Shown: piece after piece, positions 43,027 to 51,464 of the stretch | Layout: every line of letters starts with the position of its first letter | How positions within the stretch are numbered: the first letter of the stretch is position 1 | Assembly: GCF_008831125.1 (NCBI RefSeq) | Contig: NZ_WBKA01000001.1 | Location: forward strand, 496,001-560,000 | Origin: Pseudoclavibacter caeni | GTDB lineage: Bacteria > Actinomycetota > Actinomycetes > Actinomycetales > Microbacteriaceae | Direction of reading: 5' to 3' | Length of the DNA: 64,000 nt | Position numbers and translations under genes: made by a program | The notes under the pieces: generated by a model | Database searches by the model: none | What the model saw: the letters and a program-made list of their open reading frames with translations, nothing else | What the model was told of the DNA's origin: nothing

Positions 43027-44262
43027 ATGACTGAACACATCGAACCCACGCGATCCGCAGCGCAGCCGCTGCACGCGGTGCCGCGTGAGGACACGCTGAT
43101 CGACGACCGCCTGTTCGAGGCGATCCACCGCCGAGCCGACCGCTACGACCGTGAGAACGCGTTCTTCGACGAGGATCTCGCCGATCTGCGCGGGGCCGGC
43201 TACTTGCGCGGAGCCGTGCCGGAGGAGCTCGGCGGCCTCGGTCGCGGGTTCGCCGCCACGATCCTCGACCAGCAGCGCCTGGCCCAGGCCGCGCCCGGCA
43301 CCGCGATCGCGATCAACATGCACGTGCTCTGGGCACTCACCGCCCTGTACCTGCGGCGACTGGGCGATCACAGCTACGAACGGCTGCTTGAGCGCGAGGC
43401 GGCCGGCGAGCTGTACGCGTTCGGGTTCGCCGAGCCGGGCAACAACGTCACCCCGCGCTTCTCGCGCACGAAGGCGCATCCGGACGGCCGGGGCGGCTAC
43501 CGATTCGAGGGTGTGAAGATCTTCACCTCGCTGTCGCCGGCGTGGACGCGCCTGGGAATCTTCGGCGTCGACGACGAGACCGACCCGGAGCATCCACAGA
43601 TCATCCACGCGTTCATTCCGCGCGACGCGGCCGGCCTCGACATCCGGCCCACGTGGGACACGGTCGGACTGCGCGCCTCGCAGAGCTGGACGACCGTGCT
43701 GGACGGCGTGCCGGCGCCGGCCGAGGGCGTCGTGCGCCGCATTCCTCAGGGCGCCGCCGACGACCTCACCATCGGCAACACGATCATGTTCGGCCTGACC
43801 GTCTCGGCCGTGTACATCGGCGTCGCCGAGCGTGCGGTGCAGCTGGCGGCCGAGGCCGCACGTCGCCCCCATCGGCCCCCGCTGGCCGATGCCGCCTTCT
43901 CGATCGACTCGTTCACCCGGGTGCGCCTCGCTGAGGCCTACAGCGAATTGGACGCGCTGCGCCTGCAGCTGCGCCACCTCGCCGGCCGGGTCGACGCGGT
44001 CGCGCGGCTGACCCCCGCGTTCCGCAACAGCGTCATCGGGCTCAAGGTGCGCGCCACCGAGGGCGCACAGCGGATCGTCGGGAAGGCCATCCGCGTCGTC
44101 GGCGGCGGGTCGTTCTCGAACGGCAACGAGCTCAGCCGCCTCTACCGCGACGTCCTGGGCGGCATCTTCCATCCGGCGCAGGAGGAGACCGTCATCGACG
44201 GGCTCGCTGCCCAGCTGCTCGACGGGGACACGAACGTCGAGCACGCCGTCGACCCGGACTGA
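43027..44262 (+). CDS. Acyl-CoA dehydrogenase-family flavoprotein (copy 4)
   Basis: A 411-residue member of the same fold, with LRGAVPEELGGLGRGFAATIL, AFGFAEPGNNVTPRFSRTKAHPDG, the region FEGVKIFTSLSPAWTRLG, and IVGKAIRVVGGGSFSNGNELSRLYRDVLGGIFHPA at the end. It lacks the C-terminal HWRNAR block of the other three and looks nearer to ordinary acyl-CoA dehydrogenases. FMN monooxygenase or true dehydrogenase are both possible. The ATG at 43027 follows GAGGAGAG; the open frame extends upstream to copy 3 without a ribosome site. Confidence 0.83.
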   Translation: MTEHIEPTRSAAQPLHAVPREDTLIDDRLFEAIHRRADRYDRENAFFDEDLADLRGAGYLRGAVPEELGGLGRGFAATILDQQRLAQAAPGTAIAINMHVLWALTALYLRRLGDHSYERLLEREAAGELYAFGFAEPGNNVTPRFSRTKAHPDGRGGYRFEGVKIFTSLSPAWTRLGIFGVDDETDPEHPQIIHAFIPRDAAGLDIRPTWDTVGLRASQSWTTVLDGVPAPAEGVVRRIPQGAADDLTIGNTIMFGLTVSAVYIGVAERAVQLAAEAARRPHRPPLADAAFSIDSFTRVRLAEAYSELDALRLQLRHLAGRVDAVARLTPAFRNSVIGLKVRATEGAQRIVGKAIRVVGGGSFSNGNELSRLYRDVLGGIFHPAQEETVIDGLAAQLLDGDTNVEHAVDPD

Positions 44263-44307
44263 GCCGCGGGCCAGTCCGGGTCGGGAGTGCTCTGGTCCGT
44301 GCTGTGA

Positions 44308-44332
44308 CGCGGGCGCACCGCTGACGCCCGCG
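44308..44332. terminator. Hairpin between convergent genes
   Basis: CGCGGGCG and CGCCCGCG form a perfect 8-bp stem around a 9-base loop. It lies between the convergent flavoprotein and AhpD-like genes and could end transcription in both directions. No T-run is present. Confidence 0.45.
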
Positions 44333-44402
44333 CGGCGTTCGCGGTGATGGCCGCCCCCGCTGGGGCCGGGCCCCGGCGGCTGTGCCCACGCCGGCGTCCG
44401 GC

Positions 44403-44738
44403 TCAGCGCTGGTGGTCGGCACCGCTCAGCTTGAACGCGAGCCGGCCGTGCGCGAAGGCGCCGCCCGAGCGGATCGCCGCAGCGACCCAGGCGGCCTCGG
44501 CGAGCTCCTGCTCGGTGGCCCCGGCCGCGACCGCGGCCTTCGAGTGCGCGTCGATGCAATACGAGCACTGGGTCGTGAGCGCGACGCCCACGGCGATGAG
44601 CTCCAGGTACTTCTTCGGCACCATGCGCTCGTCGGAGAACACCGCCTGGTTGAAGGCACCGAACGCCTCGAGCACGTCCGGTGTCGTCTCCTGGTACACG
44701 CGGGTGAACCGGCTGTCCTCTGGCTCCTGGTAGGCCAT
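44403..44738 (-). CDS. Carboxymuconolactone decarboxylase/AhpD-like protein
   Basis: A 111-residue alkylhydroperoxidase-fold protein. The redox/proton-relay motif is intact: Cys58-Ser-Tyr-Cys61-Ile-Asp-Ala-His65. Residues ELIAVGVALTTQCSYC and AGATEQELAEAAWVAAAIRSGGA fit the family. Such proteins act as small peroxidases or decarboxylases. In this island it may remove peroxide from flavin enzymes that leak, but that is inference. It converges on the flavoprotein gene. Confidence 0.88.
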   Translation of the reverse strand: MAYQEPEDSRFTRVYQETTPDVLEAFGAFNQAVFSDERMVPKKYLELIAVGVALTTQCSYCIDAHSKAAVAAGATEQELAEAAWVAAAIRSGGAFAHGRLAFKLSGADHQR

Positions 44739-44947
44739 GTCTGTTCCTCTTCCTCACCCCGCCTGCGAGGCCCTGTCCCGGGCGCGTGGATCGCGGATGC
44801 GCGGCGGGTCGCCGCATCCCCGGTCAGGATCGCGCGACCGGGGCCCGCGTGGGCGTTTGTGACGAGATGTTGCGGCGGTGCGGGGATTCGGTGGCCACGA
44901 CGTGGATTCGGCGTTCTCGCCGGGATCCGGCGGTGATGCCGGGGTTC

Positions 44948-44978
44948 CTGCTGATTCGAGGTCGATCTGCTGAACCGG
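44948..44978. repeat. Dispersed intergenic repeat, copy 1
   Basis: Two adjacent units beginning CTGCTGA, 19 bases apart. This 31-base block matches 26 of 31 positions with a block at 54865-54895 in another intergenic region. It lies in the 278-base gap between the AhpD-like and sufE genes, where I see nothing else. Confidence 0.6.
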
Positions 44979-45016
44979 GGTCGGGCACGTCCCCGCGTCC
45001 CGCACTCGCACGCACT

Positions 45017-45484
45017 TCAGGCGGTCTTGCGCCGCACCTGCCCCTTGATGCGCGAGAGCATCGCGACCATGCCGTGCAGACGCAGCAGCGACACGGCGTG
45101 GGCGAGGCCCAGCTCGTACGGGTAGTCGCTCGGCACTGCGAGCACCTCGGCGGGAGAGAGTCCGTCGAGCCCCTGGACGAGGATCGACGCGAACCCGCGG
45201 GTCGTCGGTGCCTCGACGGGAGCCTGCACGTGCGGGTGCACGGCGCCGTCCGCGCCGATCTCCACGATCAGTGCGACGGGTGACTGGCACTCGGGCACCG
45301 GCTCGAGCAGCGCCGGGTCGTCGTGGTACCGCTCCGGCATCTCGGGAAGCTCGTCGGAGAACTCGAGCAGCAGCTGCAGTCGGTCGCGCTCGCCGACCGA
45401 GCGGAAGTCCTCCGCGGTCTCGCGCAGGGCCCGGGGCAGCGTGTCGGGGATCTCGTCGGAGGGGGTGCGTTCGGTGGCGGACAT
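45017..45484 (-). CDS. sufE: SufE family cysteine desulfuration protein
   Basis: A 155-residue sulfur acceptor. The active Cys is Cys66 in EPVPECQSPVAL, and ETAEDFRSVGERDRLQLLLEFSDELPEMP and RIKGQVRRK are typical. SufE takes persulfide sulfur from a cysteine desulfurase and passes it on, mainly for Fe-S assembly. It lies 42 bases downstream of the rhodanese gene on the same strand, a pairing common in actinobacteria. The ATG was chosen at the family start; an in-frame extension upstream has no support. Confidence 0.92.
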   Translation of the reverse strand: MSATERTPSDEIPDTLPRALRETAEDFRSVGERDRLQLLLEFSDELPEMPERYHDDPALLEPVPECQSPVALIVEIGADGAVHPHVQAPVEAPTTRGFASILVQGLDGLSPAEVLAVPSDYPYELGLAHAVSLLRLHGMVAMLSRIKGQVRRKTA

Positions 45485-45526
45485 GGCGCCCAGTCTATGC
45501 GCGCGACCGGGCGCCACGCCCACGGG

Positions 45527-46429
45527 TCAGCGCGCCGGCCACGTGCCGGGCTCGGCGCCGGTGACGATCGGCACGCGCACGAGCGACCCCCACTCCGTCC
45601 ACGAGCCGTCGTAGTTGCGCACGTGCTCGAAACCGAGCAGGAAGATGAGCACGAACCACGTCAGGCTCGACCGCTCGCCGATGCGGCAGTACGTGATCGT
45701 GGGGGTGTGCGGGTCGAGGCCGGCCTCGCCCTCGTAGATCGCGCGCAGCTCCTCCACCGAGCGGAACGTGCCGTCCTCGTTCACGGCGCGCGCCCACGGC
45801 ACGCTGTGCGCGGTCGGGATGTGCCCGCCGCGCAGCGCGCCCTCCTCCGGGTAATCGGGCATGTGGGTGCGCTCGCCGGTGTACTCCTGCGGCGAGCGCA
45901 CATCCACGAGCGGCTCGTGACCGATCGCGGCGAGCACGTCGTCGCGCAGAGCCCGGATCGGCGTGTCCACCCGCTCGACGACGGGGTACTCGGTGCGGGG
46001 GCGCACGGTGGCCTCGCGGGTCGTCTCGCGGCCCTCGGCGAGCCACTTCGCCCGGCCGCCGTCCATCAGCCGCACGTCGCGGTGTCCGAACAGGGTGAAC
46101 ACCCACAGCGCGTAGGCAGCCCACCAGTTGCTCTTGTCGCCGTAGACGACGATCGTGTCGTCCCGCGCGATGCCGCGCTCGCTGAGCAGCCGGGCGAAGC
46201 CCTCGCCGTCCAGGTAGTCGCGCACGACCGGGTCGTTGAGGTCGGTGTGCCAGTCGATCTTCACCGCCCCGGGGATGTGCCCGGTCTCGTACAGCAGCAC
46301 GTCCTCGTCGCTCTCGACGATGACGACGCCGGGGTCGGCGCGGTGCGCGGCGACCCAGTCGGTGCTCACCAGGCGCTCGGGGTGCGCGTACTGCTGGAAA
46401 CGGGGGTCGGTGTCTGCTGCGACCGTCAT
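45527..46429 (-). CDS. Thiosulfate/3-mercaptopyruvate sulfurtransferase (tandem rhodanese)
   Basis: A 300-residue protein with two rhodanese domains (about residues 20-140 and 165-290). The active Cys248 lies in [10 protein letters not shown] of the second domain. The first domain has Asp in the matching loop ([10 protein letters not shown]) and is inactive, the usual arrangement. It moves sulfur from thiosulfate or mercaptopyruvate to a thiol acceptor. The ATG has an AAGGAG site. It is divergent from the cystathionine beta-synthase gene. Confidence 0.93.
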   Translation of the reverse strand: MTVAADTDPRFQQYAHPERLVSTDWVAAHRADPGVVIVESDEDVLLYETGHIPGAVKIDWHTDLNDPVVRDYLDGEGFARLLSERGIARDDTIVVYGDKSNWWAAYALWVFTLFGHRDVRLMDGGRAKWLAEGRETTREATVRPRTEYPVVERVDTPIRALRDDVLAAIGHEPLVDVRSPQEYTGERTHMPDYPEEGALRGGHIPTAHSVPWARAVNEDGTFRSVEELRAIYEGEAGLDPHTPTITYCRIGERSSLTWFVLIFLLGFEHVRNYDGSWTEWGSLVRVPIVTGAEPGTWPAR

Positions 46430-46925
46430 GCGGGCTGCTCCTTCATCGTTGGTCTGGGACCGGCCGGTCCGGTGCTTCGGAGGGGCGGGGTCGCGCACGC
46501 GAGCGGGCACGTCGCGCCGTCGACCGGCCAGTCTACGAGCGTAGCGAGGAGCCGGGCGCAGGGGGAGGGGCCTGTCACACTTCGTCGCAATCCGGCCGTG
46601 CCCGGTCATGCTCGGGTAGACAGGCCTGAGCAGGTCCGTGGACGTGCCACTCTGCCACGTCGCGGGGGCGCGGGCCTGCCGTCGAGTCCCTGGCACGAGC
46701 GGGCCAGCCGGCTGCTGCCCCGCGGCGGCAGCCCGGTCGTCACCTTCGAGGTGGCCGGCGCGCTCGCCGCCGGTGGGATGCCGGCCGCGAGACGGCAGAG
46801 GCGGGAGCGAGAGGAGTCACGATGAGCGCACAGCGGTGTCCACGACCAGCCGAGGTCGCGCGGGTCTGTCCCGTCGCGACGTGCCCGCACCCCACCCACC
46901 TCGAACAGGGAGACCTCGCAACCTC
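46430..46925. other. Divergent upstream region of rhodanese and cystathionine beta-synthase genes
   Basis: No certain gene. A short frame from ATG 46822 has a strong GAGAGGAG ribosome site and reads MSAQRCPRPAEVARVCPVAT, with Cys codons at positions 6, 16 and 21. It runs out of frame into the beta-synthase gene and could be a cysteine-sensing leader. No clear promoter hexamers or operator were found. Confidence 0.4.
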
Positions 46926-48077
46926 ATGGCCTTTGCATCGAATGCGACCGAGCTCATCGGCGGCACGCCGCTGGTGCGCCTCAACCGCGTCGCGGTGGAC
47001 GTGCCCGCGACCGTCCTGGCGAAACTCGAATACCTCAACCCCGGTGGCTCCTCGAAAGACCGCATCGCCGCACGCATGGTCGAAGCCGCCGAGGCCGACG
47101 GTTCGCTGCGCCCGGGCGGCACGATCGTCGAGCCGACCTCCGGCAACACCGGCGTCGGCCTCGCCCTCGTCGCTCAGCAGCGCGGTTACCGCGCGATCTT
47201 CGTGCTGCCGGACAAGGTCAGCCGCGACAAGATCCGCGTGCTCGGCGCGTACGGCGCCCAGGTCGTCGTGACCCCCGCCGACGTCGCCCCGGACGACCCC
47301 CGCTCGTACTACTCGGTCGCCGACCGGCTCGTCGAGGGCATCCCCGGCGCCTGGCAGCCGAACCAGTACGCCAACCCGAATGCGCCGGCCAGCCACTATG
47401 CCACCACCGGCCCGGAGATCTGGGCGGCGACGGAGGGGCGCATCACCCACTTCATCGCCGGCATCGGCACCGGAGGCACGATCACCGGAACCGGCCACTA
47501 CCTCAAAGAGGTCTCCGGCGGCCGCGTGCAGGTCATCGGCGTCGACCCCGCCGGCTCGATCTACTCCGACCCGAACGACGTGCACGGCTACGCCGTCGAG
47601 GGAGTCGGCGAGGACTTCTACCCGGAGGTCTACGACCGCGACCTGCCCGACCGCATCGAGCAGGTCGACGACCACGACGCATTCGTGATGACCCGCCGAC
47701 TCGCCTGCGAGGAGGGGCTGCTCGTCGGCGGCTCCTCGGGCATGGCCGTGCAGGGGGCGCTGCGTGCGCTCGCGGATGCGGGCCCGGACGCCCTGGCCGT
47801 CGTGCTGCTGCCGGACGGCGGCCGCGGCTACATCGGCACGGTCTTCGACGACGACTGGCTCACCGCGCACGGACTGGCCAGCGTGACCGAGGACGCCCCG
47901 CTGCCGGACGACACCGCACTGCAGCCGCTGACCGGCCTCGCCGACCCGGGCGCCACGAGCGGAACCACGGCATCCGCCGGCTCAGCCGATGACATGGGCG
48001 CGGCCTCCGGCACCGCAACAGACACAGCCACAGCACAGGACGCGCGGCGTACGCCGCGGAAGGAGACGACACGATGA
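46926..48077 (+). CDS. Cystathionine beta-synthase-like enzyme lacking CBS domains
   Basis: A 383-residue fold-type II PLP enzyme. Lys44 (GGSSKDRIA) binds PLP, with PTSGNTG and GTGGTITG phosphate/substrate loops and PNQYANPNAPASHYATTGPEIW. The sequence is closest in my memory to the mycobacterial Cbs (Rv1077), which carries two C-terminal CBS domains. Here these are gone and the last 70 residues are an Ala/Thr/Gly/Asp tail. The likely reaction is serine (or O-acetylserine) plus homocysteine to cystathionine; cysteine synthase is the alternative. The next gene, overlapping by 4 bases, is the expected second enzyme of reverse transsulfuration. Confidence 0.85.
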   Translation: MAFASNATELIGGTPLVRLNRVAVDVPATVLAKLEYLNPGGSSKDRIAARMVEAAEADGSLRPGGTIVEPTSGNTGVGLALVAQQRGYRAIFVLPDKVSRDKIRVLGAYGAQVVVTPADVAPDDPRSYYSVADRLVEGIPGAWQPNQYANPNAPASHYATTGPEIWAATEGRITHFIAGIGTGGTITGTGHYLKEVSGGRVQVIGVDPAGSIYSDPNDVHGYAVEGVGEDFYPEVYDRDLPDRIEQVDDHDAFVMTRRLACEEGLLVGGSSGMAVQGALRALADAGPDALAVVLLPDGGRGYIGTVFDDDWLTAHGLASVTEDAPLPDDTALQPLTGLADPGATSGTTASAGSADDMGAASGTATDTATAQDARRTPRKETTR

Positions 48078-49252
48078 CCGACCAGCAGCTCGATGCCGTG
48101 GAGCGGGGCTTCGCGACCCGGGCGATCCACGTCGGGCAGGCGCCCGACCCGGTCACCGGCGACGTCATTCCCCCGATCCACCTGTCGACCACCTACGCAC
48201 AGGACGGCGTCGGCCGACTGCGCGCCGGCTACGACTACTCCCGCAGCGGCAACCCCACCCGTGACCGGCTGCAGGAGGCGCTCGCCTCCCTCGAGGGCGC
48301 GACCCACGCGTTCTCGTTCGCCAGCGGCCTCGCTGCGGAGGACGCCCTGCTGCGCTCGGTGCTGCACCCCGGCGAGCGGATCGTGCTCGGTGGCGACGCG
48401 TACGGCGGGACGTTCCGGCTCATCGACCGGGTGCTGCGCCCCTGGGGCGTGGAGCCGACCCCGGTCGACCTCACGGACGCGGACGCCGCGGCCGCGCACA
48501 TCCGTGACATCCGCCCCCGCGTGGTGTGGGCCGAGACGCCGAGCAACCCGCTGCTCGGCATCGTCGACATCGCCCGGATCGCCGACGTCGCCCACGAGGT
48601 CGGCGCACTGCTCGTCGTCGACAACACCTTCGCCACTCCGTACGCACAGCAGCCGCTCGCCTGGGGCGCCGACGTCGTGCTCCACTCGACCACCAAGTAC
48701 CTGGGCGGGCACTCCGACGTCGTCGGCGGTGCAGTGATCACCTCCGACGACGCGATCGCCGAGCAGGTCGGGTTCATGCAGAATGCCGCCGGAGCCGTGT
48801 CGAGCCCGTTCGACGCGTGGCTGACGCACCGGGGGCTGAAGACCCTGGCGCTGCGGGTGCGGCAGCACTCGGCCAGCGCCCAGACGATCGCCGAGCACCT
48901 CGTCGGCCACCCGGCCATCGCGCGCGTGCACTACCCGGGGCTCGCCTCGCATCCGGGGCACGCGATCGCCGCCCGCCAGCAGCGGGTCTTCGGCGGGATG
49001 CTCTCCGTCGAGCTCGCCGGTGGGGAGGCGGCCGCGCAGGCCTTCGTCGGCCGCACCGCCCTGTTCACCCTGGCCGAGTCGCTCGGCGGGGTGGAGTCGC
49101 TCATCGAGCTGCCGGCGGCGATGACGCACGCGTCCGTGCAGGGCACCGCCCTGCAGGTGCCGGCAGCGCTCGTGCGCATCTCCGTCGGGCTCGAGGAGGT
49201 CGACGACCTCATCGCTGACCTTGACCAGGTGCTCGACTGGATCGACGCCTGA
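48074..49252 (+). CDS. metB: Cystathionine gamma-lyase/gamma-synthase
   Basis: A 392-residue Cys/Met metabolism PLP enzyme. Lys208 in HSTTKYLGGHSD holds PLP; YSRSGNPTRDRLQEALASLEGA, VVWAETPSNP and LAESLGGVESLIELPA are family blocks. Sequence does not cleanly tell gamma-lyase from gamma-synthase. Directly after the beta-synthase gene (ATGA overlap), a gamma-lyase giving cysteine from cystathionine is the likely role. Confidence 0.9.
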   Translation: MTDQQLDAVERGFATRAIHVGQAPDPVTGDVIPPIHLSTTYAQDGVGRLRAGYDYSRSGNPTRDRLQEALASLEGATHAFSFASGLAAEDALLRSVLHPGERIVLGGDAYGGTFRLIDRVLRPWGVEPTPVDLTDADAAAAHIRDIRPRVVWAETPSNPLLGIVDIARIADVAHEVGALLVVDNTFATPYAQQPLAWGADVVLHSTTKYLGGHSDVVGGAVITSDDAIAEQVGFMQNAAGAVSSPFDAWLTHRGLKTLALRVRQHSASAQTIAEHLVGHPAIARVHYPGLASHPGHAIAARQQRVFGGMLSVELAGGEAAAQAFVGRTALFTLAESLGGVESLIELPAAMTHASVQGTALQVPAALVRISVGLEEVDDLIADLDQVLDWIDA

Positions 49253-49331
49253 CCGCCGCGGCGCCGCGCTCCCCGGGGCCGGCGCCGCACCACCGCGCCA
49301 CGAACCCCCAGCCTGCAGGAACGAGGAGACC

Positions 49332-50372
49332 ATGACCCTGCTTGATGACGCCGGCACCGCCGGGATCACCATCATCCACGAGAACCCGGAGTGGATCCCG
49401 CCGTTCGCGGAGGCCTTCGCGCGCGCCGGGGTGCCCTTCGACGAGTGGGTGCTCACCGAGGGGTCGATCGCCCTCGACCGCGAGCCGCCCGAGGGCGTGT
49501 ACTGGTCCAGACTGAGCGCCTCGTCGCATGCCCGCGGTCACCAGCACGCCAAGGAGTATGGCCGCGCGGTGCTCGCCTGGCTGGAGTCGTACGGCCGGCG
49601 CGTCGTCAACGGCAGCCCGGTGCTCGAGCTTGAGGTGAGCAAGGTGCGCCAGTACCGCGAGCTCGCCCGCGCGGGCTTCCGGGTTCCCCACACGGTCGCC
49701 GTGTTCGGCACAGACGATCTGCTCGAGCGGGCCGCGGCGCTGCCCGCCCCGTTCATCACGAAACACAACCAGGGCGGCAAAGGCCTCGGCGTGCAGCGCT
49801 TCGACTCGCACGAGGAGTTCGAGCGATACGTGCGCTCGGCCGAGTTCGAGGAGCCCGCCGACGGCATCACGCTGCTGCAGGAGTACGTGCGCTCCGCCAA
49901 GCCGTTCATCACCCGCGCCGAGTTCATCGGCGGCCGTTTCCACTACGCGGTGCGCGTGGACACGTCGGCCGGTTCGTTCCAGCTGTGCCCGGCGGACGCG
50001 TGCGCCCTGCCCGGCGCCGCGGGCACGGACGACCAGGCCCAGCCGTCCGCCGACGTGCTGCCCGAGCTCGCCGGGGCCGCCTGCGAGATCCCCGCCCGGG
50101 CCGGGACGTTCACCGTGCGCGAGGAGATCACCGCGGAGCATCCGCTCGTGCGCCGGCTCAAGGCCTTCCTCGCCGACCACCACGTCGAGATCGCCGGCGT
50201 CGAGTTCATCGAGACGGCGGACGGCGAGACAGTTGTCTACGACATCAACACCAACACCAACTACAACAGCGCGGTCGAGGCGACCGCGCCCCAGCGTGCG
50301 GCCGACCGGGTCGTGGCGTTCCTCTCGCGCACCGCGCGGGAGGTCGAGGCAGAGAGAGGGAGACGCGCATGA
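49332..50372 (+). CDS. RimK-like ATP-grasp ligase
   Basis: A 346-residue ATP-grasp enzyme. The ATP-binding loop FITKHNQGGKGLGVQRF (near residue 140), LLQEYVRSAKPFITRAEFI and the metal-binding end VYDINTNTNYN are typical. The first 100 residues form a preATP-like domain that is not obviously RimK. It probably joins an amino acid or carboxylate by an amide or thioester bond; the substrate is unknown. The ATG follows a GAGGAGA site 79 bases after metB. Its stop overlaps the LLM monooxygenase start, so the pair likely work on one compound. Confidence 0.82.
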   Translation: MTLLDDAGTAGITIIHENPEWIPPFAEAFARAGVPFDEWVLTEGSIALDREPPEGVYWSRLSASSHARGHQHAKEYGRAVLAWLESYGRRVVNGSPVLELEVSKVRQYRELARAGFRVPHTVAVFGTDDLLERAAALPAPFITKHNQGGKGLGVQRFDSHEEFERYVRSAEFEEPADGITLLQEYVRSAKPFITRAEFIGGRFHYAVRVDTSAGSFQLCPADACALPGAAGTDDQAQPSADVLPELAGAACEIPARAGTFTVREEITAEHPLVRRLKAFLADHHVEIAGVEFIETADGETVVYDINTNTNYNSAVEATAPQRAADRVVAFLSRTAREVEAERGRRA

Positions 50373-51394
50373 GATTCGGATACTGGACACCGGTCTTCAA
50401 CGGCTGGCTGCGCAACATCGAGGACGAGCAGACCCCGCTGGCCTGGGAGCACCTGCGCGACATCGCGCAGCGGGCCGAGCAGATCGGCTACGACCTCACG
50501 CTCGTGCCCGAGCTGTACCTGAACGACATCAAGGGCCCCGACGGCCCCACGTTCGACGCGTGGGCGACGGCGACCGCCCTCGCCGCGGCGACCGAGCGGC
50601 TGGAGATCCTCGCCGCCATCCGCCCGAGCTACCACCCGGTCGCTCTGACCGCAAAGGAGATCACCACCATCCAGGCGATCGCCCACGGCCGGTTCAGCAT
50701 CAACGTCGTCTCCGCCTGGTGGGCCGAGGAGGCCCGCCAGTACGGCATTGCCTTCAAGGACCATGACCAGCGGTACGCGGTCACGCAGGAGTACGTCGAG
50801 GTGCTCAAGGGCCTCTGGCGCGAGACCCCCTACACCCACCACGGCCGGTTCTTCGACTTCGAGGGCACGCACCTGGAACCGAAGCCCGAGCATGAGCCGC
50901 TCATCTACGCCGGCGGCGAGAGCGAGGCCGGCCGCGAGGCGATCGCCCACTTCGCCGACGCATACCTCGTACACGGCGGCACCCCGGAAGAGGTGCGCAC
51001 GAAGATCCAGGACCTCAAGCACCGCCGCGAGGCCGCCGGTCGCGAGCCGTTCCAGCGGTTCGGCATGGCCGCCTACGTGATCGTGCGCGACACGGAGGAG
51101 GAGGCACGGGCCGAGCTCGACCGGATCACCACGATCCAGCCGGGCGCCGCCTACGACTCCTACCGCGACTTCGTCACCAAGTCACAGCTCGACACCGAGG
51201 TGAGCCTGCGCGACTACTCCGTGTCGAACCGCGGCCTGCGCCCGAACTTCATCGGCACGCCCGAGCAGGTCGCCGCGCGCATCCGCGCGTTCGAGGACGC
51301 AGGGGTCGGCACCCTGCTCGTCCAGGCCTCACCCGTGCTGCCGGAGCTCGAGCGCATCGCCGAGCAGGTCATCCCGCTCGTCAACGGCCGCTGA
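50369..51394 (+). CDS. SfnG/SsuD-like LLM FMN monooxygenase
   Basis: A 341-residue luciferase-like monooxygenase. Blocks resembling dimethylsulfone monooxygenase SfnG are FGYWTPVFNGWLRNIEDEQT, AKEITTIQAIAHGRFSINVVSAWWAEEARQYG, HDQRYAVTQEYVEVLKGLW, YAGGESEAGREAIAHFADAY and VIVRDTEEEARAELD. It would use FMNH2 to break a C-S bond of a sulfone or sulfonate. Coupled by ATGA to the ATP-grasp gene, which is unusual for this family. It closes the organosulfur island. Confidence 0.83.
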   Translation: MRFGYWTPVFNGWLRNIEDEQTPLAWEHLRDIAQRAEQIGYDLTLVPELYLNDIKGPDGPTFDAWATATALAAATERLEILAAIRPSYHPVALTAKEITTIQAIAHGRFSINVVSAWWAEEARQYGIAFKDHDQRYAVTQEYVEVLKGLWRETPYTHHGRFFDFEGTHLEPKPEHEPLIYAGGESEAGREAIAHFADAYLVHGGTPEEVRTKIQDLKHRREAAGREPFQRFGMAAYVIVRDTEEEARAELDRITTIQPGAAYDSYRDFVTKSQLDTEVSLRDYSVSNRGLRPNFIGTPEQVAARIRAFEDAGVGTLLVQASPVLPELERIAEQVIPLVNGR

Positions 51395-51464
51395 TCGCAG
51401 GCTGCGCCCGGCAGCATGACCCCCGGCCTCTCCACGGAGCCGGTCGGGCGTCGTCGTGCCCGGC

